DNA of 64,000 nucleotides from Myxococcus eversor (lineage in GTDB: Bacteria > Myxococcota > Myxococcia > Myxococcales > Myxococcaceae): positions 496,001 to 560,000 of the forward strand of contig NZ_JAAIXY010000003.1 of NCBI RefSeq assembly GCF_010894455.1, written 5' to 3'. Position 1 is the stretch's first letter, and each line of letters begins with the position of its first letter. Below are positions 50,762 to 60,273 of this stretch, in pieces. The notes below the pieces were generated by a model. It saw nothing but the letters and a program-made list of their open reading frames with translations. It had not been told where the DNA came from and searched no databases. Made by a program: the position numbers and the translations under genes.

Positions 50762-53700
50762 GGGTCGAAGACCTCCGAGCGCCCCAGGACGTACGCCGTC
50801 CAGGTCGCGGTGGACAGCGTGTCGTAGGTCCACTGCGAATACTCGAAGCGAGGGACTCGCGCGAGGGAGAGGTCCGCGCGGAGGCGTGCGCCTTCGGGAA
50901 GGTCGGCGCGCAGTGTCTGGAGCGCGGCCTCCGGGAGAGTCACCCATGCCTGGCCTCCCGGAAGCACTGCGGTCCAGCGGATGCCGCCTGTCGTGCCGGG
51001 TGCGGAGAGGGTCAGGAGTTGCACGTCCGATGTGACTCCGGAGAATGACGGAGTCCAGGCCACCGCTCCCGTGAATCGGGCATCCCTCGCGGGCTCGGTG
51101 AAGAGAGGGAGCGGGAGCATCGGCGGGAGCGTCACGCCCGCATCCAGGGCTCCAGGCTGACGGTGATACAGCAGGCTCTGAGGATAGGCCGTGGTGCCCC
51201 GAAGCAGGTCGAGGAAGAGCAGGCTCGCTCCGTCCACGCGAGGGAGCTGTGGGAACGTGAGCAGCGGGCCCGGCCCTTCGACGGAGGAGAAGAGACGCGA
51301 GCCCGTGCCCCAGTTGTGGGGATGAGGCACCAGTCCCTCCGCGCCCAGGTCCAGCCATGCGTAGACCTGATGCAGGGCTTCCTCGCCCGCGATGATGATG
51401 GGGCCCGCGACCGAGAGCGGCGCGGCGACGTCGAGGTGCACGTCGAACACCACATCCTGTCCCTCGGACACCCGCGTGCCCGACGCCGCGATGCCGCGAC
51501 GCACACCGAGCAGATATGGCTCGAAGTCGACCTCGTCCTTCAGCACGCCGAGCACCGCGTATACCGCGCGCAGACCGGGCTGTGCCTGCACGAGAAAGGC
51601 TCCGCCCTCTTCGCGAATGCGCCACGTCTCCGCGCGCCGGTCTGCTGGCCCCACGAACGGAGGACCCGACGCGGGGCTCGGCTGCGCCACGAAGACGCGG
51701 GCCTCCAACACCTCGCCGGGCTGGAGCGGCCTGGGCGGCTTGAAGCCTCGCACCCGGCCCGTGATTCGAGCACTCGCGGGCACGGGTGGATTGCCCGGGT
51801 TGCCTTCGCTGTCGAGACGGCGCAGGTACACCGTCAGGTTCTCCGAGCGGATGCCCGCCACCGTCACCGCGTCGTGTCCCGGCTTGAAGACCGTGGCCAC
51901 CTGCGCCCCCACCATCCGAGAGTCCGACAGCGTGAGCTGACCGCGAGCGTCCGTCTCGCCCTGGAGGAGCGGTGTCGAGTCCGTGCCGAGCAGGACCTTC
52001 GCGCCCACGACAGGCTGACCATAGGCGCCCGAGGACGTGTCGAGCACCGTGACGTCCAGCGTGCCCGTGAGCAGCGCTCCCGAGAGACCTCCCGGGCCTC
52101 GCGGGTCGAAGTACGTGAAGGACTCGGGGAGCGCCGAGCGCGCGGAGCCGTGGATGACGGCCACCTCCACGGGCCCCTGGCTTCGCGACGCGGGGGTTCG
52201 ACACGTAAGGGTGTGGGTGTCCTCCACGTGCACGTCGCTCGCGGGCTCGCCGCCGAAGGTGACTTGGACGCCATCGACGAAGCCGGTCCCTCGCACCGTC
52301 ACTCGGGAGCCTCCCGCGATGGCGCCGCGCGCGGGCTCCACCTGGGCGAGAACGAGCGAGGGTTCGTAGGTGAAGGCGTTCGGCAGCAATGCTTCATTCT
52401 CCGGGTCGCTCGCTGAGGAGACATGAAGCGCGTGTGCACCCGCGCCACCTGGGGGCATGGTGAAGCGGAGCTCTGTCGTGCCCTGCACTGTCACCCCTGG
52501 AGCTTGGAGCGCGCCGACTCGCACCACGGCATCCGGAGGCAGTGCGTCTCCTTCAAGGAGGGCCTGGGTTCCACCTCCCGAGGTCCCCGCTCCAGGTGTC
52601 ACTCGCGTGAGTGCGAGGCGATAGGTGTAGCCCCCTGGGAGGTGACTGCGCAGCGAAGACAGGCTGACCGTCACGGGGACTGTGCGCGGAAGTGCACCTC
52701 GCGGGGGAACGCGGACCGTGAGCGTGGTCGGGGTCGCCGCGACAATCTGGACGGGGGTTTCATCGAAGGTGACCGAGATGTCTGGAAGATCGAATGCCAG
52801 CCCCGTCAGCGTCACCGTGCCGTCCTCTCGCGTCCCCACACGAGGAAAGACTCCCAGCACGCCGAACAGGGTGCCATGTGGACTGTCCGCGTACGTGAAT
52901 CCCTGGCGCACCGTCCAGGAGCCGCGCGGGGTGACGATGCGCACGGGGACTGCCTCTATGTCCATGTGCCATGGCGAGGTCACCACGAGGCGCGTCGGTG
53001 ATTCCACCTCGAAGGAGGGAACGGGCGTCTCTCCGAAGAAGACCTCCCTCGTACCCTCGAAGCCCTGCCCCGTGAAGACGACGGGTGTGCCTCCAAACAT
53101 CGTCCCCGTGAGCGGTTCGATATTGGTGACACGGGTGTCCTCGACGTAGCGGTACGCGCGTCGCAGCACGTCTCCCACGCCATGTCCCTGCACCCGCACG
53201 TCGACAAGGCCGACCGTGGAGTTCCGAGGAACGACGACTCTCAACTCCGAGGAGGAGACCCGCGTGACAGAGGGACTCTGCATATCGCCGAAGAGAACCT
53301 GGAGCCCCGGGCCAGAGGGGAAGCCCGCGCCCATCAGCGTCGCGGTGTCGCCGCCCGACTGTGTGCCTTCCGCAGGTGAGACGGCGCGGAAGTCGAAGAT
53401 GTCGAAGTACGTGAAACACGCCGTGCAGAGCGTCGTCCCGTTCGGGTTCTTCACCGAGAGGTCCGCCGTGCCTTCGACCCCCGGAGGCGTGCGCAGGTCG
53501 AGTGTGGTGTCGTCGATGAGCTGAAAGTCGCGAACCACGCGCGAGCCGACCCACACCTCCGTGAGAAGCGCTGCTTCCGAGGGCGTCGTGGCCACGCCAT
53601 CCACGAAGCCACGGCCCTTCAACGTCATCCAGGTACCGCCGCCACTCTCGCCTCGCGTGGGCAGTGACGAGTGAATGAGGGGCGCAGCCGAGGTGCCGGC

Positions 53701-53895
53701 GTCGGTCCGCGCCCCCGCATCCGTGCTGCCTGCGTCCTCCACACCCGCATCACGTGCACCCGCATCCGGCGGGTCACCGGGTGGTCGCGACGAGCCTTCG
53801 CAGGCCGCGAGGCCAAGGACCAACAGACACAGCACGAACCCACGCCGAGGTTTCTCCAGGTGATTCGCGCCTTCGGGCCGGGAGGAACCACTCAT
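50758..53895 (-). CDS. Large lipoprotein with six IPT/TIG repeats and a carboxypeptidase-regulatory-like domain
   Basis: A 1045-residue lipoprotein. The signal has lipobox LAAC (Cys32), followed by a DAG-rich linker (DAGARDAGVEDAGSTDAG). Residues about 70-620 contain six IPT/TIG Ig-like domains, each with a GxGF or GTGF turn (KGRGFVDG, MGAGFPSG, TGQGFEG, TGLAF, EGDALPP, RGTGFVDG). Then a CarboxypepD_reg-like domain (about 635-740: VVGAKVLLGTD, ETDARGQLTLSD) and a ~280-residue C-terminal beta region follow. IPT/TIG repeats act as adhesion or carbohydrate/protein-binding stalks. Overlaps of four bases with both neighbours bind it into the operon. Confidence 0.88.
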   Translation of the reverse strand: MSGSSRPEGANHLEKPRRGFVLCLLVLGLAACEGSSRPPGDPPDAGARDAGVEDAGSTDAGARTDAGTSAAPLIHSSLPTRGESGGGTWMTLKGRGFVDGVATTPSEAALLTEVWVGSRVVRDFQLIDDTTLDLRTPPGVEGTADLSVKNPNGTTLCTACFTYFDIFDFRAVSPAEGTQSGGDTATLMGAGFPSGPGLQVLFGDMQSPSVTRVSSSELRVVVPRNSTVGLVDVRVQGHGVGDVLRRAYRYVEDTRVTNIEPLTGTMFGGTPVVFTGQGFEGTREVFFGETPVPSFEVESPTRLVVTSPWHMDIEAVPVRIVTPRGSWTVRQGFTYADSPHGTLFGVLGVFPRVGTREDGTVTLTGLAFDLPDISVTFDETPVQIVAATPTTLTVRVPPRGALPRTVPVTVSLSSLRSHLPGGYTYRLALTRVTPGAGTSGGGTQALLEGDALPPDAVVRVGALQAPGVTVQGTTELRFTMPPGGAGAHALHVSSASDPENEALLPNAFTYEPSLVLAQVEPARGAIAGGSRVTVRGTGFVDGVQVTFGGEPASDVHVEDTHTLTCRTPASRSQGPVEVAVIHGSARSALPESFTYFDPRGPGGLSGALLTGTLDVTVLDTSSGAYGQPVVGAKVLLGTDSTPLLQGETDARGQLTLSDSRMVGAQVATVFKPGHDAVTVAGIRSENLTVYLRRLDSEGNPGNPPVPASARITGRVRGFKPPRPLQPGEVLEARVFVAQPSPASGPPFVGPADRRAETWRIREEGGAFLVQAQPGLRAVYAVLGVLKDEVDFEPYLLGVRRGIAASGTRVSEGQDVVFDVHLDVAAPLSVAGPIIIAGEEALHQVYAWLDLGAEGLVPHPHNWGTGSRLFSSVEGPGPLLTFPQLPRVDGASLLFLDLLRGTTAYPQSLLYHRQPGALDAGVTLPPMLPLPLFTEPARDARFTGAVAWTPSFSGVTSDVQLLTLSAPGTTGGIRWTAVLPGGQAWVTLPEAALQTLRADLPEGARLRADLSLARVPRFEYSQWTYDTLSTATWTAYVLGRSEVFDP

Positions 53896-55349
53896 GGGAG
53901 CCACTCCACCTGGAGCGTGTAACCATTCGTCGTGCGCGCGTCGTCGCCCACGACTCTCGCGATGAGCCGCTGGCCCGCCACCGCCGACGCTGGCAGCGAC
54001 ACCGTGGCTCCCTCCACATCGTCCGAGCAGCCCAGCTCCGCGCCCCCGCTTTCTCCCAATACGCACAGGCGCAGCAAGCCACGGTCCGCTGCGTAGCCGG
54101 ACAGCGACACCTTCACACCCTGGGACGAAGGCACCGTGAAGCGAACGTGGTCCTGCTCTCCCGGGCAGAGCATCCCGTCCAACGACAGCGCCTCCGGCAA
54201 CGCCGTGGCCGTTTCGACGGTGTCATTGGGTTCGTGGATATCGTCATCACAGGGGGTGCCTCTCGCGAGGAAGAAGCCCACGTCGTAGGCGCGTGGCAGC
54301 GCGTCGCGCGAGGCGATGCGCACGGTGTAGACGCCTCGCTCCGCCACGACGTGCGACATGCGGAAACGTCCCGTCGCGAGCACCCGGCCCCTCGCGTCCT
54401 GGAGGGCCGTGGAGAACACCGGCTCCGCGAACACCTCCGCTTCCACATTCACACCGAGCTGGTCTCCTCGCTCCAGGGTGAGCGAGTAGTGGTCCACATC
54501 GTCCGGGCACAGCGTCAGCTTCACATAGCGACTCGCGCTCACGGGAAACGCCGTGGTCACCGCGTCGTTGGGCTCCAGCGCATCCGGCTGACACGCCCTG
54601 GGGCCACAGGTTCCAGTCCCCAGGTCACAGCGCTGGTCCACCGAGCAGTCATCATCCGAGCCACACGGCGGCGGCCTGGGCAGGCACGCTCCGCTCGCCA
54701 GATGGCACACCCGAGGCACCTCGCAGTCCCGGTCCGAGTAGCAACGCGGCGTCGACGAGCACCGTCCCGCCGCGTCGCACACGAAGCCCACCGCGCAGTC
54801 CGTGTCCTCGTCACACTGGACGCAGAGGCCGTCCGCGCAGTGCTCACCTACTCCGCATGAAGCCGTCTCGATGCAGCGAGCCACGCACGCGTGCAGCCCC
54901 GAATTGCAGCGCTCTTCGGCACCACAGTCCGCGTCCTCGACACACCCCAGGTCCTCCTCGCAGACGAGCGTGGCCCCATTGCATCGCTCCCCGGAGGGAC
55001 ACGCATCTCCCTCTCCCGAGGGACAGAGCGCCACTCCTGTCCTCGCGAGGCAGAGCCCCTGCTTGCACCACTGCCCGAGCGCACAATCAGCGTTCGTCGA
55101 GCAGTCCGTGCCCCAGCCTTCGCGGAGGACACAGGCGCTCACCTCGGCGTCACAGCGTTCCTTGAGCCGACACTGACCGCTCGACACACAGGCGTCGCAG
55201 ACACCCGCGAGCGTGCAGACCTGTCCTCCCTCGCAGTCCTCGCGCTTCGCACAGGACGTGGGGCTCGGTCCGGCATCCGGGACAGTCGGCACTGGCTCCT
55301 TGGAGCAGGCCAGCACACAGCACACCATCGCGAGGAGCCACCACCGCAT
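53892..55349 (-). CDS. Cys-rich lipoprotein with two PPC domains
   Basis: A 485-residue lipoprotein. Signal with lipobox VLAC (Cys15); a GTG six bases earlier (55355) is an alternative start. The first ~265 residues are Cys-rich repeats (CAKREDC, CSTNADC, CVEDADC, CDEDTDC, CYSDRDC). Residues about 270-480 hold two pre-peptidase C-terminal (PPC)-type domains, each opened by EPNDxxxTA and containing DHYSLTLERGD or DHVRFTVPSS. PPC domains are exported beta-sandwiches often carried by secreted enzymes; here there is no enzyme. Gap of two bases after the upstream gene, four-base overlap downstream. Confidence 0.86.
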   Translation of the reverse strand: MRWWLLAMVCCVLACSKEPVPTVPDAGPSPTSCAKREDCEGGQVCTLAGVCDACVSSGQCRLKERCDAEVSACVLREGWGTDCSTNADCALGQWCKQGLCLARTGVALCPSGEGDACPSGERCNGATLVCEEDLGCVEDADCGAEERCNSGLHACVARCIETASCGVGEHCADGLCVQCDEDTDCAVGFVCDAAGRCSSTPRCYSDRDCEVPRVCHLASGACLPRPPPCGSDDDCSVDQRCDLGTGTCGPRACQPDALEPNDAVTTAFPVSASRYVKLTLCPDDVDHYSLTLERGDQLGVNVEAEVFAEPVFSTALQDARGRVLATGRFRMSHVVAERGVYTVRIASRDALPRAYDVGFFLARGTPCDDDIHEPNDTVETATALPEALSLDGMLCPGEQDHVRFTVPSSQGVKVSLSGYAADRGLLRLCVLGESGGAELGCSDDVEGATVSLPASAVAGQRLIARVVGDDARTTNGYTLQVEWLP

Positions 55350-55351
55350 CG

Positions 55352-56797
55352 TCACGGGACCTCCGTGACCACGCCCGAGGGCCACTGCACGTCCGCCACC
55401 GTCCACACCTCACCCTGGCTCGACAGGGTGTGACGGAACTCGCCCTTCAGCACGCCTCGGTCATACACGCGCACCGTCGCCTCGCTGCGCGGGTCCACCA
55501 CTCCATTCGCGCGCGCGAGCACCACCGCCACACGGTACGTCCCGGACGCCGGGAGCTCGTAGCCGAACACCTCCGGGCCGTAGCCCGTCAGCCGGTCCCT
55601 CAACAACTCCGGGTCCTCCGCGAGGCCGGGCACACCCCAGTCAGGACGCGGATTCGCGTAGTGACAGTCGTCCACGGAGCCTGGCACCGCGTCCACGCCC
55701 CGTGACACATGCAGGTCCAGGTCCGTCTCCGCGTGGTTCCACGACACATCCACCAACAACCGCTGCGCGGGCACCGCGACGACACGCGCGCTCGCGGGAC
55801 GCGGACTTCGCGCACCCGCCGCATCCATCACCGCCAGCTCCACCTCGTACGCTCCCGGCACCACCGGGTCCAACCGCAGCACCGTGCGCGCCGCACCCGG
55901 CTCCACCACCTGGGCTCGCGCGCCGACTGGTCGCTCCTTCAGCACCCACTCGTACGCGAGCGGCCCATCCCCATCCGGGTCCATCGAGGCCGTGCCATCC
56001 AACACCACCTCCGCACCCGGGACGCTGTCCCCCACCGGGCTCACCACCGGCACCGGAGCCAGGTTCACTCCTCCATGCAGTGACACGCGTGCTTCTCGCC
56101 GGTCCGGGTCCGTGGTCCGCAGCAAGAGCCCTCCACTCGCCGCTTCCGCCGTCGCTCCCAGAGGCACCGCGTATCGCACCGACAGCTCCACCTCGGTCGA
56201 CACGTCCAACACCGCCGGAGTCTTCGTGGAGCCCACGAGCTGGAAGGCAGATGCGCCAGCAAGCGTGAGGGACTCCAGCACCAGCGGCGCGTTTCCCAGC
56301 GCGCGCACCTTGAAGGAGCGCACCACGGCATCACCTTCCGCGACGCGTCCGAAGTCGAGCCGCTCCGTGTCCAACTCCAACATCGCCGCTGTGCGCCCCT
56401 CACCCAGCAGGCTCACCTCGAGAGACGGACGACTCGGGTCATCCGTGTGCAGCTCCAGGGTCGCCGTGTACGGAGACTCGCGCGGTGGGACGAAGGCCAG
56501 CAACACGGGAGCCTCCGCCTGCGCGGGAACCTCCTCCGGCGCGGAGACGATTCGGAACGGACTGTCCGCCTCTCGCACCGAGACCCCCACCACGCGCAGC
56601 GGCGCACGCCCCGCGTTCACCAGGGGCAGGGACACCGCGCGCTCGTTCAACGCGGGCACCGCTCCAAAGTCGAGCGTGGACCCGGGCGCCACCCAGCGAG
56701 GCACCACCGACAGCGAGGGCGCGTCCTTCCCACAGCCTCCCGCCAGCAAGCAGCCCACCACGAGCCACCACCCTCCGCGAGCCGCCCCCTTCCTCAC
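55352..56797 (-). CDS. Lipoprotein with Hydin-like Ig, PKD and YfaP-like domains
   Basis: A 481-residue lipoprotein. The GTG at 56797 is preferred: GGAGG lies 7 bases upstream and the GTGA overlaps the vWA stop. The lipobox is ambiguous (LVVGC with Cys16, or LAGGC with Cys22). Residues about 40-250 are Ig-like with Hydin/abnormal-spindle-type strands (LDFGAVPALNERAVSLPLVN, RLDFGRVAEGDAVVRSFKV). A PKD domain follows (AEVVLDGTASMDPDGDGPLAYEWVL), and the C-terminal ~110 residues contain VSWNHAETDLDLHV, typical of the YfaP/DUF2135-like group. Likely a surface scaffold. Confidence 0.86.
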   Translation of the reverse strand: MRKGAARGGWWLVVGCLLAGGCGKDAPSLSVVPRWVAPGSTLDFGAVPALNERAVSLPLVNAGRAPLRVVGVSVREADSPFRIVSAPEEVPAQAEAPVLLAFVPPRESPYTATLELHTDDPSRPSLEVSLLGEGRTAAMLELDTERLDFGRVAEGDAVVRSFKVRALGNAPLVLESLTLAGASAFQLVGSTKTPAVLDVSTEVELSVRYAVPLGATAEAASGGLLLRTTDPDRREARVSLHGGVNLAPVPVVSPVGDSVPGAEVVLDGTASMDPDGDGPLAYEWVLKERPVGARAQVVEPGAARTVLRLDPVVPGAYEVELAVMDAAGARSPRPASARVVAVPAQRLLVDVSWNHAETDLDLHVSRGVDAVPGSVDDCHYANPRPDWGVPGLAEDPELLRDRLTGYGPEVFGYELPASGTYRVAVVLARANGVVDPRSEATVRVYDRGVLKGEFRHTLSSQGEVWTVADVQWPSGVVTEVP

Positions 56798-57903
56798 GAC
56801 GCGTCCTCCTCCACATACTCCAGCTCCACTCGCGACCCGAGCCCCGGCACCGAGTCCCCCGCGAAGAACACAGCCCTCCGCTCGGGCTGGTACACCCAGC
56901 CGTCCACGGCTCCGGCCCTGGGCGTGCAAACGGCCTCCAGCGCCTCCGCCGACTGACTCGCGCAACCCTCACGGTCCACCGAGGCACAGGCGCTCAGCGC
57001 ATCCTCCGTGGCTTCACAGGGATACCGCACACGGACTCGCAATGAGTCCGCGCGAGGGACTCGCTCCAGCGCGAACGTTCGCCGCAAGCCCACCGCGCTC
57101 GTCGCCAGCGCGCGCAGCGCTCGCGCGAAGTCCTGGTCACAGATGCTTCCCAGCTCGCCGCCCATCAGCGTCACCAGCTCCGCGTAGCGACTCCCTGGCT
57201 CCGCGCCACAGCCATTCGAGGGCACGTCCCCGATGATGGCCGAGGCCACCACCGTCCCGTCATTCCCCAACCCCTTCGCCTGCTCGAATGCGCGCCAGTA
57301 CATGCGCACGTCATGTGGCGAACGGTCATCCTCATCCGTCACGAACGCCAGGTAGAGCCACGCCTCCGGACGCAGGAAGTCCACGAAGTGCTCCGTCGCG
57401 CAGCCCTCGCGACAGGTCTGCGTGGAGCAACGCGACACACAAGCCGCGCGAGCCTCCAGCACCGGCGCGTTCTCTTCGGATACCTGCGCCAACACCAGGT
57501 TCGCCGCCTCCAGGCCCGCCTCGTAGGCGCTGCCCTGGGTGCCCACTCGCACGCTGTTCGCGAAGGCCTGCTCCAGCTCCGGCGTGTCCGGACTCAGGAT
57601 GCGTGGCGTCCCCACCAGCGCCCCCGGCCGCGTGAAGACATCCGTCGTCGCCACGCCCATCCGGTAGTCGACGCGCCCTTCCCGAAACAGCGAGATGAAC
57701 GCCTGGAAGTTGCGCGCGAGCGACTCCTGACGTGGCGCCATCGACGCCGAATCATCCACCACCCACAGCACATCCACCGCCGGGGCCGAGCGCTGCGCAT
57801 ACGTGTCGACGTGAAAGCCCGCGGGAAGCGACGGCACGAGCCGCTCGTCACGACAGGCCACTGAGGAGAGCGCCAGGAAGGCGACGACGGCTGCACGGCG
57901 CAT
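56794..57903 (-). CDS. Lipoprotein with von Willebrand factor A domain
   Basis: A 369-residue lipoprotein and first gene of the five-gene run. The signal has lipobox SVAC (Cys17). The vWA domain (about 50-280) starts with VDVLWVVDDSASM, giving an intact DxSxS MIDAS; TDVFTR and FVTDEDDRS likely provide the remaining metal-binding residues. Four Cys cluster in CVSRCSTQTCREGC. vWA domains bind protein ligands through a Mg2+ ion; the gliding adhesin CglB is a vWA lipoprotein in Myxococcus, but this protein is different in sequence. Divergent from a methyltransferase with a 127-base gap. Confidence 0.88.
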   Translation of the reverse strand: MRRAAVVAFLALSSVACRDERLVPSLPAGFHVDTYAQRSAPAVDVLWVVDDSASMAPRQESLARNFQAFISLFREGRVDYRMGVATTDVFTRPGALVGTPRILSPDTPELEQAFANSVRVGTQGSAYEAGLEAANLVLAQVSEENAPVLEARAACVSRCSTQTCREGCATEHFVDFLRPEAWLYLAFVTDEDDRSPHDVRMYWRAFEQAKGLGNDGTVVASAIIGDVPSNGCGAEPGSRYAELVTLMGGELGSICDQDFARALRALATSAVGLRRTFALERVPRADSLRVRVRYPCEATEDALSACASVDREGCASQSAEALEAVCTPRAGAVDGWVYQPERRAVFFAGDSVPGLGSRVELEYVEEDAS

Positions 57904-58030
57904 GAGCGGGCAGCCTATTACCACCGCTCCTCGGGAATCGAGCAGGCCCTGCCCGAGAGCGTTGATGGCACACATGGGCAGCGAGAAGCAGTCCTGGCGA
58001 GCCTCCGGGTGCGGTACACCCGGTGGCACC

Positions 58031-58747
58031 ATGTTCCACCGCCAAGGGCCCACCCTCCTCGAGCTGGCCGAGCAGGCCATGACCTCCGTCGAACACGGCT
58101 ACGACCTGCTGGCCCCCAAGTTCGACTACACGCCCTTCCGCACGCCCGACCCGGTCGTCCAGGCCGCCATCGACGCCCTGGGCCCGGCCGGCTCCGTCGA
58201 CTCCGCCCTGGACGTGTGCTGCGGCACCGGCGCCGCCATGCGCCTGTTGCGGCCCCTCGCCCGGGAGCGCGTCGTCGGCATCGACGTGAGCCAGGGCATG
58301 CTCGAGGAGGCCGACCGTCGCCTCTCCGGCGCCCCCGGCACCTCCGCCTTCCAGTTCGTCCGGGGTGACGCGCTGGCGATGACCTTCGAGGCGGAGTTCG
58401 ACGTCGTCACCTGCTTCGGCGCGTTCGGCCACATCCTCGAAGAGGACGAGTCCCGGCTGGTGCAAGGCATCCATCGCGCCCTGCGCCCCGGAGGCAGGTT
58501 CCTCTTCGTCACCGGCCATCCACCGTCGCGGCTGCGTCCCGGCTACTGGGTGGCCAAGGGCTTCAACGCCGCCATGCGCGTGCGCAACGCGCTCTGGAAG
58601 CCACCCTTCGTCATGTACTACCTGACGTTCCTGGTGCCTCGCGCGCGGGCCCTGCTGGAGGCCCAGGGGTTCACCGTCGAGGTTCGCGACGGCATCCTCC
58701 CCGAGCCCTTCACACCACTGGCCACCGTCATCGCGACGAAGCGCTGA
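58031..58747 (+). CDS. Class I SAM-dependent methyltransferase
   Basis: A 238-residue methyltransferase. The SAM-binding motif I is ALDVCCGTGAAMRLL, the acidic end of beta 2 is VVGIDVSQGMLEEA, and later motifs FDVVTCFGAFGHI and LRPGGRFLFVTGHPP follow. The substrate cannot be read; it resembles ubiquinone/menaquinone-type or small-molecule methyltransferases. ATG 58031 is the likely start; the longer frame begins inside the vWA promoter region. It abuts the MBL-fold gene convergently with no gap. Confidence 0.87.
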   Translation: MFHRQGPTLLELAEQAMTSVEHGYDLLAPKFDYTPFRTPDPVVQAAIDALGPAGSVDSALDVCCGTGAAMRLLRPLARERVVGIDVSQGMLEEADRRLSGAPGTSAFQFVRGDALAMTFEAEFDVVTCFGAFGHILEEDESRLVQGIHRALRPGGRFLFVTGHPPSRLRPGYWVAKGFNAAMRVRNALWKPPFVMYYLTFLVPRARALLEAQGFTVEVRDGILPEPFTPLATVIATKR

Positions 58748-59653
58748 CTACTGGGTGTCCGCCGCCTTCGCCGCGCCCTTCTCCAGGCCCTGGAACACCG
58801 TCTCCAGCCACACGTCCGTCTTGATGTAGCCCATACCGAAGGACTTGAGGTGCTCGGGCAGGCTCTCCGTCTTCACCTGCTCCAGCGTCTTGCCGGCGTC
58901 CTTCTTCGTGCGCACCAGGGCCACCGACTCGCGCAGCGCCGCCACGAAGCGCTCCAGGCCCGCCTTGTCCGTCAGCGGCCCGTGGCCCGGAATGATTTTC
59001 ACGTCCGCCGGGAGCGTCTGGAGCAGCTTCTCCACGTTGCGCACGTACCCATCCACCGAGCCGCCACTGCTCACATCGATGTACGGGAAGGCGTCCACGA
59101 AGAACTGGTCGCCGGTGTGCACCACGTTGGAGCCCGTGAAGTGCACCAGCGTGTCGCCATCCGTATGGCCCGCCGGCAGGTGCGTCAGGCGAATCTCCTC
59201 GCCGTTGAAGTACAGCGACATGCCCGTGTCGTAGGTGATGACCGGCAGCGCTTCCTTCTTCGCCGGAGGGACGACTCCGCGCTCCCCCCTGTCCTGTCCG
59301 ACGACCAGGCGCGTGCGCACTTCGCGATGCGCCACGATGCGACCCTCGCGGCCGAAGATGGCGTTGCCGCCCGTGTGGTCGCCGTGCCAGTGCGTGTTCA
59401 GCACATAGGCAATCTTCGCCTTGCTCAGCTTGTCCAAGGCCTTGTGAATCTTGGGCGCCAGGGGCTCGAACTGGTCATCGACGATGAGCAATCCATCCGG
59501 CCCCACCGAGACGCCGATGTTGCCGCCCGCGCCCACCAGCATGTGCACGTTGCCCGCGACGGGACTGCTCGTCACCGGCACCTTCTCAAAATCCTTGGAC
59601 TGCGCCAGGGCCAGCGAGGGAACCACGGCCAGGACCGCCAGGAGGCTTCGCAT
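58748..59653 (-). CDS. Exported metallo-beta-lactamase-fold hydrolase
   Basis: A 301-residue protein with a signal peptide (LAVVPSLALA). The zinc site is HWHGDHTGG (with Asp), a later His in THLPAGHTDGD, Asp in VVHTGDQFF and His in IPGHGPL: all the usual ligands are seen. It resembles the quinoprotein relay/MBL-fold group found in the periplasm rather than an antibiotic resistance enzyme. It starts nine bases after greB stops, so they form an operon, though a functional link is not obvious. Confidence 0.88.
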   Translation of the reverse strand: MRSLLAVLAVVPSLALAQSKDFEKVPVTSSPVAGNVHMLVGAGGNIGVSVGPDGLLIVDDQFEPLAPKIHKALDKLSKAKIAYVLNTHWHGDHTGGNAIFGREGRIVAHREVRTRLVVGQDRGERGVVPPAKKEALPVITYDTGMSLYFNGEEIRLTHLPAGHTDGDTLVHFTGSNVVHTGDQFFVDAFPYIDVSSGGSVDGYVRNVEKLLQTLPADVKIIPGHGPLTDKAGLERFVAALRESVALVRTKKDAGKTLEQVKTESLPEHLKSFGMGYIKTDVWLETVFQGLEKGAAKAADTQ

Positions 59654-59662
59654 GTCGGGAAC

Positions 59663-60193
59663 TCACACGGACAGGGGTGTCGGAAACGGCGGTGCACCAT
59701 AGTCCACGGCGACCACCGTGTATTCCACCGCGCCCCGGGGCCGCTCCACCTGCACGGACTCCCCCACTTCCTTTCCCAGCAGCGCCCGCGCCAGCGGAGA
59801 CTCCACGCTGAGCCGCCCCGCCTTCACGTCCGCTTCATCCAGGCCGACGATGCGGTAACGCACCCGCTCGCCCTCCTCGTCCTCCAGCTCCACCCACGCG
59901 CCGAAGAAGACACGGCCCGCCTGCGCCGGGTCCGGCTCCACCACGCGCACCTCCTCCAGCGTCGCCGCGAGGTGCCGCGCACGTCGCTCGCGCTCCTGTC
60001 GCCGAACCCCGGCCTCCAGCGGCGTCAGCTCTCGTGAGCCGGAGTCGGGCCCCTGCGTGGACGCCAGCTCCTCCTGCAGCGCGCGGTAGCCCTCTGGAGT
60101 GATGTAGCGCTTGTCTCCCGAAGCGGACCGCGGGCGCGGCGGTACCAGCGCCTCGTCCCCACCCGAGTCTTCCTTCGTGAACGCCTTCGACAT
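59663..60193 (-). CDS. greB: Transcription elongation factor GreB-like
   Basis: A 176-residue GreA/GreB-family protein. The N-terminal part carries KRYITPEGYRALQEEL, the start of the coiled-coil, and the C-terminal FKBP-like domain has VVEPDPAQAGRVFFGAWVEL and SPLARALLGKEVGESVQVE. GreB binds backtracked RNA polymerase and triggers cleavage of the 3' RNA end. A short Glu/Asp/Arg-rich N-terminal extension precedes the domain. GGAGG lies before ATG 60193. It leads an operon with the MBL-fold gene. Confidence 0.9.
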   Translation of the reverse strand: MSKAFTKEDSGGDEALVPPRPRSASGDKRYITPEGYRALQEELASTQGPDSGSRELTPLEAGVRRQERERRARHLAATLEEVRVVEPDPAQAGRVFFGAWVELEDEEGERVRYRIVGLDEADVKAGRLSVESPLARALLGKEVGESVQVERPRGAVEYTVVAVDYGAPPFPTPLSV

Positions 60194-60273
60194 TCCCGCC
60201 TCCACGACGCGAGGCACCGCGAAGCCCCGAGATTAAGCTACGCCGCTTTCTCCATCACTCAAGGGGTGCACGC

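Noticed and set aside
49613..52204. 863-codon frame extending the last lipoprotein gene upstream
   Set aside because: Upstream of 50761 it lies inside the IPT/TIG gene in another frame; the GTG at 50761 begins the real signal peptide.
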